DNA of 64,000 nucleotides from Streptomyces sp. BA2 (GTDB taxonomy: Bacteria; Actinomycetota; Actinomycetes; Streptomycetales; Streptomycetaceae), in the NCBI RefSeq assembly GCF_009769735.1, contig NZ_WSRO01000002.1, positions 3,422,001 through 3,486,000 on the forward strand. The letters are read 5' to 3'. This document shows positions 30,611 through 38,770 of this stretch, one piece after another. How positions within the stretch are numbered: the stretch's first letter is position 1; every line of letters begins with the position of its first letter. Made by a program: the position numbers and the translations under genes. The notes beneath the pieces were generated by a model. The model did no database searches. It worked only from the letters and a program-made list of their open reading frames with translations, and had not been told where the DNA came from.

Positions 30611-31561
30611 ATGAGCTACAACCAGCCTGGCCCGTACGGCGGGCAGCAGCCCCAGCAGCCCGGTCCTTACGGGCAGCAGCCGGGCCAGCCTGGCCCCTAC
30701 GGCCAGCAGCCGCAGGCGCCGCAGCCCGGCTACGGCTACCCGCAGCAGGCACCGCAGGGCGTCCCCCCGCAGCAGGGCGGCTACAGCCAGCCGCAGCAGC
30801 CGGGTCCGTACCAGGGCCAGGACCAGGGTCAGCAGGGCCCGTACGGGCAGGTCCCGCCGCCCCCGCCCGCGGGTGGCGGCAGCGGCAAGAAGACCGGCCT
30901 CATCATCGGCGCGGTCGTGGCGCTCGTCGCGATCGGCGGCGGCATCTGGTGGTTCACGGCGGGCAAGGACGACAGCTCGTCGTCGGCGGGCAACGCGGCG
31001 GTGGCGGACGACGGTGCGCACAAGCTGGTCACGCCCGAGACGGTGCTCTCCGAGTACAAGAAGCAGGCGTCGACCGACGGCGGGTTCAACGACGACGACA
31101 TGGAGCGGGCCGAGAAGGACGGCGTCAAGAACGGCAAGCCCGTCGACGCCGAGTACCAGTCGGGCGACAAGAGCAACCCGCTGGCGCAGAAGATGATCAA
31201 GTTCATGGGCGTCTACGGCGAGATCGACAACCCGTCCAAGGTCGTCGACGGGATGTTCGACAAGATGAAGGAGGAGTCGAAGAAGGAGGACGCCTCCACC
31301 TCCACCGGCAAGCTGATCGGCAGCCCGAAGAGCTTCGACGCCGATGGCGCGGTGCTCAAGTGCCAGGAGACGGAGATCAAGGGTGGCGGCTCCGGACCCA
31401 AGTCGATCCGCATGCCCGTCTGCATCTGGGGCGACAACAGCACGCTCGGCATCGTGATCCCGGTCGACATGGCGAGCGCCATGACCGGCAAGAGCGCCTC
31501 GCTCGAGGACGCGGCTGACACAACGACGAAGCTCCGCAAGGAAGTCCGCGTCAAGGCCTGA
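30611..31561 (+). CDS. Pro/Gln/Tyr-rich single-span membrane protein, paralogue 1
   Basis: A 316-residue protein of unknown function. Residues 1-95 are a disordered Pro/Gln/Gly/Tyr tract of PYGQQP-type units ending in PPPPPAGGG. A membrane segment follows (KKTGLIIGAVVALVAIGGGIWWF). The outside domain of about 190 residues has two cysteines in conserved settings, LKCQE and VCIWGD, probably a disulfide. The ribosome site GGAGGGG lies 10 bases before the ATG. It is the first of three tandem paralogues. The N-tract resembles those of actinobacterial membrane proteins that interact with signalling or division proteins, but I have no functional evidence. Confidence 0.85.
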   Translation: MSYNQPGPYGGQQPQQPGPYGQQPGQPGPYGQQPQAPQPGYGYPQQAPQGVPPQQGGYSQPQQPGPYQGQDQGQQGPYGQVPPPPPAGGGSGKKTGLIIGAVVALVAIGGGIWWFTAGKDDSSSSAGNAAVADDGAHKLVTPETVLSEYKKQASTDGGFNDDDMERAEKDGVKNGKPVDAEYQSGDKSNPLAQKMIKFMGVYGEIDNPSKVVDGMFDKMKEESKKEDASTSTGKLIGSPKSFDADGAVLKCQETEIKGGGSGPKSIRMPVCIWGDNSTLGIVIPVDMASAMTGKSASLEDAADTTTKLRKEVRVKA

Positions 31562-31599
31562 TTTCTCGCCTGATGTCCTGATGGCGTCACCTCGCGCAC

Positions 31600-31630
31600 A
31601 GCAGCCCCGGTCGATTCGGCCGGGGCTGCT
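31600..31630 (+). terminator. hairpin between paralogues 1 and 2
   Basis: An 11-bp stem AGCAGCCCCGG/CCGGGGCTGCT with a 9-base loop, 38 bases after the stop of paralogue 1 and directly before the shared upstream element of paralogue 2. It suggests separate transcription of the two. Confidence 0.75.
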
Positions 31631-31635
31631 TCCGT

Positions 31636-31659
31636 CAGGATGTCGGCATCACATAAGCG
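31636..31659 (+). promoter_or_regulatory. second copy of the shared upstream element
   Basis: CAGGATGTCGG at 31636-31646 and CACATAAGCG at 31650-31659, 22 bases before the ATG of paralogue 2. See 30568-30590. Confidence 0.5.
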
Positions 31660-31681
31660 CACTCACGGGGGAACCCACGTC

Positions 31682-32665
31682 ATGAGCTACAACCAGCCAG
31701 GCCCGTACGGCGGCCAGCAGCCCCAGCAGCCCGGCCCCTACGGCCAGCAGCCGCAGACCCCGCAGCCCGGCTACGGCTACCCGCCGCAGGCCCCGCAGGG
31801 CGTGCCTCCGCAGCAGCCGGGCCCGTACGGCCAGCAGCAGGCGCCTTACGGCCAGCAGGCTCCCTACGGGCAGCAGGCTCCCTACGGCCAGGTCCCGCCG
31901 CCTCCGCCCCAGGGCGGCGGCAAGAAGACCGGCATCGTCATCGCCGCCGTGGTCGCGGTCGTCGCGGTCGCCGTGGGTGGCTACTTCGCTTTCGCGGGCG
32001 GTGACGACGACAAGGGCAAGGGCGGCGGCTCCTCGAACGTGGCAGGCGGTGGAGGCGACGAGACCGGCATCAAGGACGACGGTCCGCACAAGCTGATCAC
32101 GCCCGCGGTGGTCCTCTCCGAGTACAAGAAGGGCGAGGAGGGGGCCAGCGAGAGCGGCATGACCTCCAGCGACGTCAAGGAAGCCGAGAAGCACGGCGTG
32201 AAGAACGCCAAGGACGTCGCGGCGCAGTACCAGGCGGGCGACAAGGACAACCCGCTGTCGCAGAAGATTCTGCAGTTCAACGGCGTCTACGGCGACATAG
32301 CGGACCCGGAGAAGGTCGTCGACGCGATGTTCGGCGAAGCGGAGAAGAACGCCCAGGAAGGCGGCAGCGGCAGCAGCGGCGAGTCGATGAAGCTGGTCGG
32401 CAGCCCCAAGTCGTACAGCCCCGCCGGTCTCGACGGTGCGGTGCTCAAGTGCCAGGAGATGAAGCTCGACTTCGGTTCGTCGACCGGCAGCACCTCGGGC
32501 CCCAGCGAGATGTCGATGGCGACCTGCATCTGGGGCGACAAGAGCACGCTCGGCATCGTGATCACTACGGACGTGGCGAACGCGATGGCCGGCAAGAGCG
32601 TCGACCTCGACGAAGCGGCGGACAAGACAGCCAAGTTCCGCAAGGAAGTTCGCGTCAAGCTCTGA
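31682..32665 (+). CDS. Pro/Gln/Tyr-rich single-span membrane protein, paralogue 2
   Basis: A 327-residue paralogue of the preceding gene with the same plan. Its N-terminal tract has PYGQQAPYGQQAPYGQ repeats. The membrane segment is diverged (KKTGIVIAAVVAVVAVAVGGYFAF) and the outside domain keeps LKCQE and TCIWGD. It has a Gly/Ser-rich linker after the membrane. The region TLGIVI(P/T)xDxAxAM and the end FRKEVRVKL are shared with paralogue 1. Paralogue 3 follows after 21 bases with GGAGGGG in the gap, so those two form an operon. Confidence 0.85.
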   Translation: MSYNQPGPYGGQQPQQPGPYGQQPQTPQPGYGYPPQAPQGVPPQQPGPYGQQQAPYGQQAPYGQQAPYGQVPPPPPQGGGKKTGIVIAAVVAVVAVAVGGYFAFAGGDDDKGKGGGSSNVAGGGGDETGIKDDGPHKLITPAVVLSEYKKGEEGASESGMTSSDVKEAEKHGVKNAKDVAAQYQAGDKDNPLSQKILQFNGVYGDIADPEKVVDAMFGEAEKNAQEGGSGSSGESMKLVGSPKSYSPAGLDGAVLKCQEMKLDFGSSTGSTSGPSEMSMATCIWGDKSTLGIVITTDVANAMAGKSVDLDEAADKTAKFRKEVRVKL

Positions 32666-32686
32666 CGCCGGAGGGGAATCCACACG

Positions 32687-33574
32687 ATGAGCTACAACCA
32701 GCCTGGCCCGTACGGCGGTCAGCAGCAGCCGCAGCAGCCCGGTCCCTACGGCCAGCAGGCGCCCTACGGCGGCCCACAGCAGCCGCCCGCCCCGCAGCCC
32801 GGGTACGGCTACCCGCAGCAGCCCCAGGGCCCGTACGGGCAGCAGCCGCACGCTCCGTACGGGCAGGTTCCGCCGCCTCAGCCGCAGGGCGGCGGTAAGA
32901 AGACCGGCCTCATCATCGGCGCGGTCGTCGCACTCGTCGCGATCGGCGGCGGCGTCTGGTGGTTCACCGCGGGCAAGGACAGCGGTTCCGTCGCCGACGA
33001 CGGCAAGACGTACGAGCTGACGGCGCCCGAGAGCGTCCTCGGCGGTCAGTACAAGAAGGACACGTCCGGCGGCAACGCCGGCGGCATGACGTCGAGCGAC
33101 CTGAAGGACCTGGAGAAGCAGGGCGTCAGCAATCCCAAGGACGCCCACGCCGCGTACAACTACGGCGAGGGCGCGACCATGAAGTCCCTCAACTACTCAG
33201 GCGTGTACGGCGAGATCGAGGACCCGGAGAAGGTCGTCGACGCCATGTTCGCCGAGATGAAGAGGAAGTCCACCGAGGAGCCCGGGAGCCTGAGCCTCAT
33301 CGGCAGCCCCGAGGAGTTCACCCCGGACGGCTTCGAGAACGGCGTCATGAAGTGCCAGGAGGCCGAGTTCAAGATGGGTGACGTCGGCCCGGACGACGAG
33401 GGCGTGCCGAACAGCTTCAAGACGCCGATGTGCGTCTGGGGCGACCACAGCACGGTCGCGTCCGCGGCCTACTCCGATGTCGCCGCGACCGCCAGCGGCG
33501 CGGACATCGAGCTGGAGAACGTCGCCAGCCTGGTGGCCAACCTGCGCGACGACGTCCGCGTCGAGGTCAAGTAG
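32687..33574 (+). CDS. Pro/Gln/Tyr-rich single-span membrane protein, paralogue 3
   Basis: A 295-residue third paralogue, cotranscribed with paralogue 2. The membrane segment KKTGLIIGAVVALVAIGGG is identical to that of paralogue 1, so duplication or conversion among the three continues. The outside domain keeps the two cysteines (MKCQE, MCVWGD) but the end differs (YSDVAATASGADIELENVASL). Function unknown; probably a surface-exposed domain tethered by one span with its Pro-rich tail inside. Confidence 0.85.
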   Translation: MSYNQPGPYGGQQQPQQPGPYGQQAPYGGPQQPPAPQPGYGYPQQPQGPYGQQPHAPYGQVPPPQPQGGGKKTGLIIGAVVALVAIGGGVWWFTAGKDSGSVADDGKTYELTAPESVLGGQYKKDTSGGNAGGMTSSDLKDLEKQGVSNPKDAHAAYNYGEGATMKSLNYSGVYGEIEDPEKVVDAMFAEMKRKSTEEPGSLSLIGSPEEFTPDGFENGVMKCQEAEFKMGDVGPDDEGVPNSFKTPMCVWGDHSTVASAAYSDVAATASGADIELENVASLVANLRDDVRVEVK

Positions 33575-33595
33575 CCGCCACCCCAAGGCCGTTCC

Positions 33596-33644
33596 ACGTG
33601 AAAGGGGCGCCCGGCGATTCGATCGCCGGGCGCCCCTTTCACGT
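33596..33644. terminator. very strong bidirectional hairpin terminator
   Basis: A perfect 23-bp stem (33596-33618 with 33622-33644) with a 3-base loop lies between convergent paralogue 3 and clpX. Confidence 0.9.
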
Positions 33645-33663
33645 ATGCACGTATGCCCTGAAG

Positions 33664-34950
33664 CTACGCCGACTTCTGCTCGCCCGCGCCCGGGCCCCGC
33701 GCGTCGCGCGGCACCAGGGTCGGGTTCACGTTCGAGTGGACGACGTCCGCCGTGATGACCACGCGGGCCACGTCCTTGCGGGACGGAACCTCGTACATCA
33801 CCGACTGGAGGACCTCCTCCATAATGGCGCGCAGCCCTCGCGCGCCGGTCTGGCGCAGGATCGCCTGGTCGGCGATGGCCTCCAGCGCCTCGCGCTCGAA
33901 GTCCAGCTCCACGCCGTCGAGTTCGAACAGGCGCTGGTACTGCTTCACGAGTGCGTTACGCGGCTCCACCAGGATCTGGAGCAGGGCCTCGCGGTCGAGG
34001 TTGTGGACCGAGGTGATCACGGGGAGGCGGCCGATGAACTCCGGGATCATCCCGAACTTCACCAGGTCCTCAGGCATGATGTCCTCGAACCGGTCCTTCT
34101 CCTGGAGCTCGCGCTTGGAGTGGATCGTGGCGCCGAAGCCGATGCCCTTCGCGCCCGCCCGCGACTCGATGATCTTCTCGAGGCCGGCGAAGGCGCCGCC
34201 CACGATGAAGAGCACGTTCGTCGTGTCGATCTGGATGAACTCCTGGTGCGGATGCTTGCGGCCGCCCTGCGGGGGCACCGAAGCCGTCGTGCCTTCCAGG
34301 ATCTTGAGCAGGGCCTGCTGGACGCCCTCGCCCGAGACATCGCGCGTGATCGAAGGGTTCTCGCTCTTGCGGGCGACCTTGTCGATCTCGTCGATGTAGA
34401 TGATGCCCGTCTCGGCCTTCTTGACGTCGTAGTCAGCGGCCTGGATGAGCTTCAGGAGGATGTTCTCGACGTCCTCGCCGACATAGCCCGCCTCCGTGAG
34501 CGCCGTCGCGTCCGCGATGGCGAACGGGACGTTCAGCATGCGCGCGAGCGTCTGCGCGAGCAGCGTCTTGCCGGAGCCGGTCGGGCCGAGCAACAGGATG
34601 TTGGACTTGGCGAGTTCGATCGCGTCGTCACGGCCCTGCGCGCCGCCGGTCTCCCCGGCCTGGACCCGCTTGTAGTGGTTGTAGACCGCTACCGAGAGGG
34701 CTTTCTTCGCGGGCTCCTGGCCCACGACGTACCCCTCGAGGAATTCGTAGATCTCGCGAGGCTTGGGGAGTTCCTCCCAGCGCACCTCGCTCGTCTCCGC
34801 GAGCTCTTCCTCGATGATCTCGTTGCAGAGGTCGATGCACTCATCGCAGATGTACACACCGGGACCTGCGATGAGCTTCTTGACCTGCTTCTGACTCTTC
34901 CCGCAGAACGAGCACTTGAGCAGATCGCCGCCGTCACCGATGCGTGCCAC
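33664..34950 (-). CDS. clpX: ATP-dependent Clp protease ATP-binding subunit ClpX
   Basis: A 428-residue AAA+ unfoldase feeding ClpP. The N-terminal zinc domain has [10 protein letters not shown] and ICDECIDLC. Walker A is [10 protein letters not shown] (near residue 120) and Walker B is IIYIDEIDK. The IGF-type ClpP loop region appears as [10 protein letters not shown] start at GTG 34950 ([13 protein letters not shown]), with GGGGA 8 bases upstream; this gives the S. coelicolor length, and the longer frame to 35052 is unsupported. A strong hairpin separates it from clpP2, so it probably has its own promoter. Confidence 0.97.
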   Translation of the reverse strand: MARIGDGGDLLKCSFCGKSQKQVKKLIAGPGVYICDECIDLCNEIIEEELAETSEVRWEELPKPREIYEFLEGYVVGQEPAKKALSVAVYNHYKRVQAGETGGAQGRDDAIELAKSNILLLGPTGSGKTLLAQTLARMLNVPFAIADATALTEAGYVGEDVENILLKLIQAADYDVKKAETGIIYIDEIDKVARKSENPSITRDVSGEGVQQALLKILEGTTASVPPQGGRKHPHQEFIQIDTTNVLFIVGGAFAGLEKIIESRAGAKGIGFGATIHSKRELQEKDRFEDIMPEDLVKFGMIPEFIGRLPVITSVHNLDREALLQILVEPRNALVKQYQRLFELDGVELDFEREALEAIADQAILRQTGARGLRAIMEEVLQSVMYEVPSRKDVARVVITADVVHSNVNPTLVPRDARGPGAGEQKSA

Positions 34951-35043
34951 GAGGTGCTTCCCCTTCGCCTGGGAGACGCCACGTTCAGCGACTCCTGGTG
35001 CCTCTATCTGACGGTACCTTGCCCGGCCCCCCGTTCGGGCCCC

Positions 35044-35081
35044 CCTTGGCACGGTTCGCTTTCACGCGAACCGTGCCAAGG
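35044..35081 (-). terminator. hairpin terminator between clpP2 and clpX
   Basis: A perfect 16-bp stem CCTTGGCACGGTTCGC/GCGAACCGTGCCAAGG with loop TTTCAC, 24 bases beyond the clpP2 stop. Confidence 0.85.
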
Positions 35082-35105
35082 AACGGCAGATGCTACAGCG
35101 CTGCG

Positions 35106-35786
35106 TCAGACGACCGAGGCGTTGTTCATCTTCCGAGTGGAGATGATCTGGTCGATCAGGCCGTACGCCAGTGCGTCCTCGGCAGTGAGGATCTTGTCGC
35201 GCTCGATGTCGTCGCGGATCTTCTCGATCGGCGTCGTGGAGTGCTTGGCCAGCATCTCCTCCAGCTGCGAGCGCATCCGGAGGATCTCGTTCGCGGCGAT
35301 CTCCAGGTCGGAGACCTGACCGCGGCCCGTCTCGCTGTAGGGCTGGTGGATCAGGACGCGCGCGTTCGGGAGCGCCATGCGCTTGCCCGGCGTACCGGCC
35401 GCGAGGAGCACGGCGGCGGCGGACGCGGCCTGGCCCATGCAGACCGTCTGCACGTCGGGCTTCACGAACTGCATCGTGTCGTAGATGGCCGTGAGCGCCG
35501 TGAAGGAGCCACCGGGGCTGTTGATGTAGATCGAGATGTCACGGTCGGGGTCCATCGACTCCAGGCACAGGAGCTGCGCCATGACGTCGTTGGCGGACGC
35601 GTCGTCGATCTGCACGCCGAGGAAGATCACGCGCTCCTCGAAGAGCTTCGCGTACGGGTCGTACTCACGCACGCCCTGCGAGGTGCGCTCGACGAAGCGC
35701 GGGATGACGTAGCGGGACTCGGCGGTGGGGCCGGTGTACTCGGCCTGGGCGCGGTCGTTCAGGCCGCTGCCGGGGTAGTTCTTCAT
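35106..35786 (-). CDS. clpP2: ATP-dependent Clp protease proteolytic subunit ClpP2
   Basis: A 226-residue serine protease subunit. The catalytic Ser is in [12 protein letters not shown], the His in RVLIHQP, and the Asp lies further on in the [12 protein letters not shown] region. [17 protein letters not shown] forms the substrate-groove strand. It lies 60 bases downstream of clpP1, forming the clpP1-clpP2 operon of Streptomyces whose products form the main ClpP peptidase. Confidence 0.96.
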   Translation of the reverse strand: MKNYPGSGLNDRAQAEYTGPTAESRYVIPRFVERTSQGVREYDPYAKLFEERVIFLGVQIDDASANDVMAQLLCLESMDPDRDISIYINSPGGSFTALTAIYDTMQFVKPDVQTVCMGQAASAAAVLLAAGTPGKRMALPNARVLIHQPYSETGRGQVSDLEIAANEILRMRSQLEEMLAKHSTTPIEKIRDDIERDKILTAEDALAYGLIDQIISTRKMNNASVV

Positions 35787-35846
35787 CTCTGTAGGTCTCC
35801 TGAGGAGCGTGGTCTTGGTGGCTTCGGAAGGGCTGAGCGGTGAGGC

Positions 35847-36464
35847 TCAGGCTCCGGTGCCGCCGCCGCCCGGCATGCTGGCCGCGTTGGGCATGATGTC
35901 GTCGATGAGGCCGTACTCCTTGGCCTCCTGCGGGTCGAACCAGCGGTCTCGGTCCGAGTCGCGGGTGACCTGCTCGACGGTCTGCCCGGTGTGGAACGCG
36001 GTGAGATCGGCCATCTTCTTCTTGGTGAGAAGGAGACGCTCGGCGTGGATCTTGATGTCCGACGCGGAGCCCGCGAGTCCTGCGGAGGGCTGGTGGATCA
36101 GGATCTCGGCGTTCGGCAGCGCGAAGCGCTTGCCGGGGGTGCCGGCGCTGAGCAGGAACTGGCCCATGGAGGCCGCCATGCCCATCGCGATCGTCACCAC
36201 GTCGTTCTGGATGTACTGCATGGTGTCGTAGATCGCCATGCCGGCCGTGATGGATCCACCAGGGCTGTTGATGTAAAGGAAGATGTCCTTGTCCGGCTCA
36301 GCGGCAAGGAGCAGCAGCTGCGCCGTGATCTTGTTGGCGATGTCGTCGTCCACGGCCTGGCCGAGGAAGATGATCCGCTCGCCGAGCAGCCGGTTGTAGA
36401 CCTGGTCGCCGAGGCCACCACCGATGGAGGGGTCGCCGGCGGCGGAGGGCATCAGATTCGTCAC
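35847..36464 (-). CDS. clpP1: ATP-dependent Clp protease proteolytic subunit ClpP1
   Basis: A 205-residue ClpP with the catalytic Ser in [15 protein letters not shown] and His in EILIHQP; the C-terminus is Gly-rich (MPGGGGTGA). I start at GTG 36464 ([13 protein letters not shown]), as in S. coelicolor ClpP1, with AGGTGG 5 bases upstream; the frame extends to 36584 but those residues are not family-like. It is first in the clpP1-clpP2 operon, and a ClgR-type box lies about 170 bp upstream. Confidence 0.96.
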   Translation of the reverse strand: MTNLMPSAAGDPSIGGGLGDQVYNRLLGERIIFLGQAVDDDIANKITAQLLLLAAEPDKDIFLYINSPGGSITAGMAIYDTMQYIQNDVVTIAMGMAASMGQFLLSAGTPGKRFALPNAEILIHQPSAGLAGSASDIKIHAERLLLTKKKMADLTAFHTGQTVEQVTRDSDRDRWFDPQEAKEYGLIDDIMPNAASMPGGGGTGA

Positions 36465-36630
36465 GTATCCACCTGCTCGTCTTACGACGGCGCCGGGCCG
36501 TCTCACGTCTTCTTCTGAGGCTTGGGACCCCGCGTGCTCGCCGCTCCGGGGCGGCTTCGGGGACTCCCCTGCCCTCGTATTCATGGACCCTAACGCTCAG
36601 CCCCGTCCGGGGAATCCCGCAAAGGCGACT

Positions 36631-36644
36631 GTTCGCTGTGAGCG
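36631..36644. promoter_or_regulatory. ClgR-type operator upstream of clpP1
   Basis: GTTCGC-TGTGA-GCG matches the published ClgR motif GTTCGC-N5-GCG that activates clpP1clpP2 in Streptomyces (from memory). Read on the gene's strand it is CGCTCACAGCGAAC. Its place, about 170 bp before the clpP1 start, is suitable for activation. Confidence 0.7.
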
Positions 36645-36691
36645 CAGGTTCTGGCGGGGGCGCCTCATCAGCTGCCGGGGAGTGCCCCGAA

Positions 36692-36805
36692 GGGGCGCGG
36701 GGAACTGCGCCCTCAGCCCCCGCAGGGCCGCAGGCGCGTCTGCCGCGGCACGTCCCACGGCGGGTGCGGCTCGTACCTGGTTGCTCGCGCAGTTCCCCGC
36801 GCCCC
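36692..36805. repeat. inverted pair of a 19-mer intergenic repeat
   Basis: GGGGCGCGGGGAACTGCGC at 36692-36710 faces its perfect complement at 36787-36805. The same 19-mer is present at 810-828 beside the first terminator of the window. It is a dispersed Streptomyces-type palindromic repeat of unknown role. Confidence 0.75.
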
Positions 36806-36814
36806 ATAAGGGCG

Positions 36815-36852
36815 CGACAGGCCCCCGGGATCGAGATCCCGGGGGCCTGTCG
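36815..36852 (-). terminator. hairpin terminator after tig
   Basis: An 18-bp perfect complementarity CGACAGGCCCCCGGGATC/GATCCCGGGGGCCTGTCG with a minimal loop, 20 bases beyond the tig stop. Confidence 0.85.
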
Positions 36853-36872
36853 TACGAGCGTCAGAGCGAGGC

Positions 36873-38255
36873 TCAGGCCTCGGTCTTCTCCTCGGCGGCG
36901 GCGTCGGCCGACTCCGTGGCTTCGACCGTCTCGGCGGTCTCGTCCTCGTCGTCGAGGTCAACGACCTCGCCGTTCGTGTCCTTGACCGTCGCGGCCTCCA
37001 CGACGACCGCGAGGGCCTTGCCGCGGGCGACCTCGCCGACCAGCATCGGGACCTGGCCGCCTTCGACGACGGCCTGGGCGAACTGGTCGGGGCTCATGCC
37101 GGAGGACTGCGCGCGACGCATGAGGTGCTCGGTGAGCTCCTCCTGGTTCACGTTCAGCTTCTCCTTGTTGACGAGCTCGTCGAGGACGAACTGCGTCTTG
37201 ATGCCCTTCTCGGCCTGCTCCTTGGTCTCGGCGTCGAACTCTTCCTCGGTCTTGCCCTGGATCTCCAGGTACTTCGCGAGGTCGAGGCCCATCTGGCCGA
37301 GCTGGTGGTTCACCAGGTTGTGCTTGCGGGTCTCGATCTCGTCCGCGAGGAGCTTCTCGGGGACGGGGACCTCGACCAGCTCGAGCAGCTTCTCCAGGAC
37401 GCGCTCCTGGGCCTGCGTCGCCTGGTCGTACTGCTTCATGTTCTCGAGGCGCTTGCGGCTGTCCGCCTTGACCTCGTCCAGGGTGTCGAACTCCGACGCG
37501 AGCTGCGCGAAGTCGTCGTCCAGGGCGGGCAGTTCACGGGCGGCGACCTGGGTGACCTTGACGGTCACCTCGGACTCCTTGCCGGCCGCCGAGCCGCCCT
37601 TGAGCTCGGAGGTGAAGGTGGCCTCGCCACCGGCCTCCAGGCCCTTGACGGCGTCGTCGATGCCCTCGAGGAGCTCGCCGGAGCCGATCGTGTAGGAGAC
37701 GCCGGACGCGACGCCGTCCTCCAGGACCTCGCCCTCGACCTTGGCCTCCAGGTCGATCGTCACGACGTCGCCGTCCTCGGCGGCACGCTCGACCGGCGAG
37801 GTGGACGCGAAGCGCTCACGGAGCTCCTCGACGGCCTTCTCGACGTCCTCGTCGCTGACCTCGACCGCGTCGACCTCGACCTCGATGCCGGAGTAGTCCG
37901 GGATCTCGATCGCGGGACGGATGTCGACCTCAGCGGTGAAGTTGAGGGTCTCGTTGTCCTTCAGCTCGGTGATGTCCACCTCGGGCTGGCCCAGGACGTT
38001 GAGCTCGGCCTCGTTCACGGCCTCGGTGTAGAACTTCGGGAGCGCGTCGTTGACGGCCTCTTCGAGGACTGCGCCGCGGCCGAACCGCTGGTCGATGACT
38101 CGGGCCGGGATCTTGCCCTTGCGGAAGCCCTTCACCGTGACCTGCTGGTTGATCTTCTTGTAGGCCGCGTCGAGGCTGTCCTTGAGCTCCTCGAAGGGCA
38201 CCTCAACAGTGAGCCGAACCCGGGTCGGGTTCAGGGTCTCCACGGCGCTCTTCAC
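36873..38255 (-). CDS. tig: trigger factor
   Basis: A 460-residue ribosome-bound chaperone and prolyl isomerase. The ribosome-binding loop is [17 protein letters not shown] (near residue 43). The FKBP-type domain is around residues 155-245, and the C-terminal arms are helical. The last 40 residues are acidic. I start at GTG 38255 ([15 protein letters not shown]) with AAGGAGA 7 bases upstream. It precedes clpP1-clpP2-clpX, the common tig-clp order, but has its own terminator. Confidence 0.97.
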   Translation of the reverse strand: MKSAVETLNPTRVRLTVEVPFEELKDSLDAAYKKINQQVTVKGFRKGKIPARVIDQRFGRGAVLEEAVNDALPKFYTEAVNEAELNVLGQPEVDITELKDNETLNFTAEVDIRPAIEIPDYSGIEVEVDAVEVSDEDVEKAVEELRERFASTSPVERAAEDGDVVTIDLEAKVEGEVLEDGVASGVSYTIGSGELLEGIDDAVKGLEAGGEATFTSELKGGSAAGKESEVTVKVTQVAARELPALDDDFAQLASEFDTLDEVKADSRKRLENMKQYDQATQAQERVLEKLLELVEVPVPEKLLADEIETRKHNLVNHQLGQMGLDLAKYLEIQGKTEEEFDAETKEQAEKGIKTQFVLDELVNKEKLNVNQEELTEHLMRRAQSSGMSPDQFAQAVVEGGQVPMLVGEVARGKALAVVVEAATVKDTNGEVVDLDDEDETAETVEATESADAAAEEKTEA

Positions 38256-38393
38256 GGTTCGGTCTCCTTGGGGCTGACTTCTTGGGATTGAGCCCGGCTC
38301 AGAGACACACGGGCACACAGCTTGCATAGTAACGGCAAGCGGGAGCCGAGCCACAATGCGATCTTGCGAAGGAGATCCTGGAAGAGATCCAGC

Positions 38394-38470
38394 TGGTCGG
38401 GGTGGCGGGATTTGAACCCACGGCCTTCCGCTCCCAAAGCGGACGCGCTACCAAGCTGCGCCACACCCCG
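38394..38470 (-). tRNA. tRNA-Pro (anticodon TGG)
   Basis: On the minus strand CGGGGTGTGGCGCAGCTTGG starts the gene. The acceptor stem CGGGGTG/CACCCCG is perfect, the anticodon loop is TTTGGGA (anticodon TGG) on a TCCGC/GCGGA stem, and the T arm is GTGGGTTCAAATCCCGC. Discriminator A at 38397 is followed by an encoded CCA. Confidence 0.97.
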
Positions 38471-38620
38471 TCGGTGCGACACGTAGGGTACATGCCCGCA
38501 GGCAGTGCGGCGCCCGCTTAATCGCGGGTACGTACGGGGTGTGCGGACAGGGCGTCCGACCCGCTACGATGCTTGCCGTGCCGCGGTCGCTGACCAGCAG
38601 TGTCCTGCGGCGCGAGCTGT

Positions 38621-38691
38621 GCGGGTGTAGCTCAATGGTAGAGCCCTAGTCTTCCAAACTAGCTACGCGGGTTCGATTCCCGTCACCCGCT
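38621..38691 (+). tRNA. tRNA-Gly (anticodon TCC)
   Basis: The 71-base gene has acceptor stem GCGGGTG/CACCCGC, the anticodon arm CTAGT-CTTCCAA-ACTAG (anticodon TCC), and T arm GCGGGTTCGATTCCCGT. CCA is not encoded. A terminator follows at once. Divergent from tRNA-Pro, with about 150 bp between holding both promoters. Confidence 0.97.
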
Positions 38692-38696
38692 CTGTG

Positions 38697-38732
38697 GCCT
38701 CGGGCCCGGTTCCTCGGAACCGGGCCCGAGGC
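38697..38732. terminator. tRNA-Gly terminator
   Basis: A perfect 17-bp stem GCCTCGGGCCCGGTTCC/GGAACCGGGCCCGAGGC with a 2-base loop followed by TTTT. It may also serve the convergent kinase gene. Confidence 0.9.
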
Positions 38733-38770
38733 TTTTCTTCACAGGGGTTCTCAGGAGTTCTCAGGGGTTC

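Larger units (their letters stand above)
36465..36872. other. 408-bp intergenic region between clpP1 and tig
   Basis: There is no convincing gene. From clpP1 outward it holds the clpP1 promoter region, the ClgR-type box at 36631-36644, an inverted pair of the 19-mer repeat (36692-36710 and 36787-36805) and the tig terminator at 36815-36852. Confidence 0.7.

Noticed and set aside
35044..35081. A ClgR box before clpX (GTTCGC...GCGAAC)
   Set aside because: The spacing is six rather than five and the sequence is fully explained by a 16-bp terminator stem.
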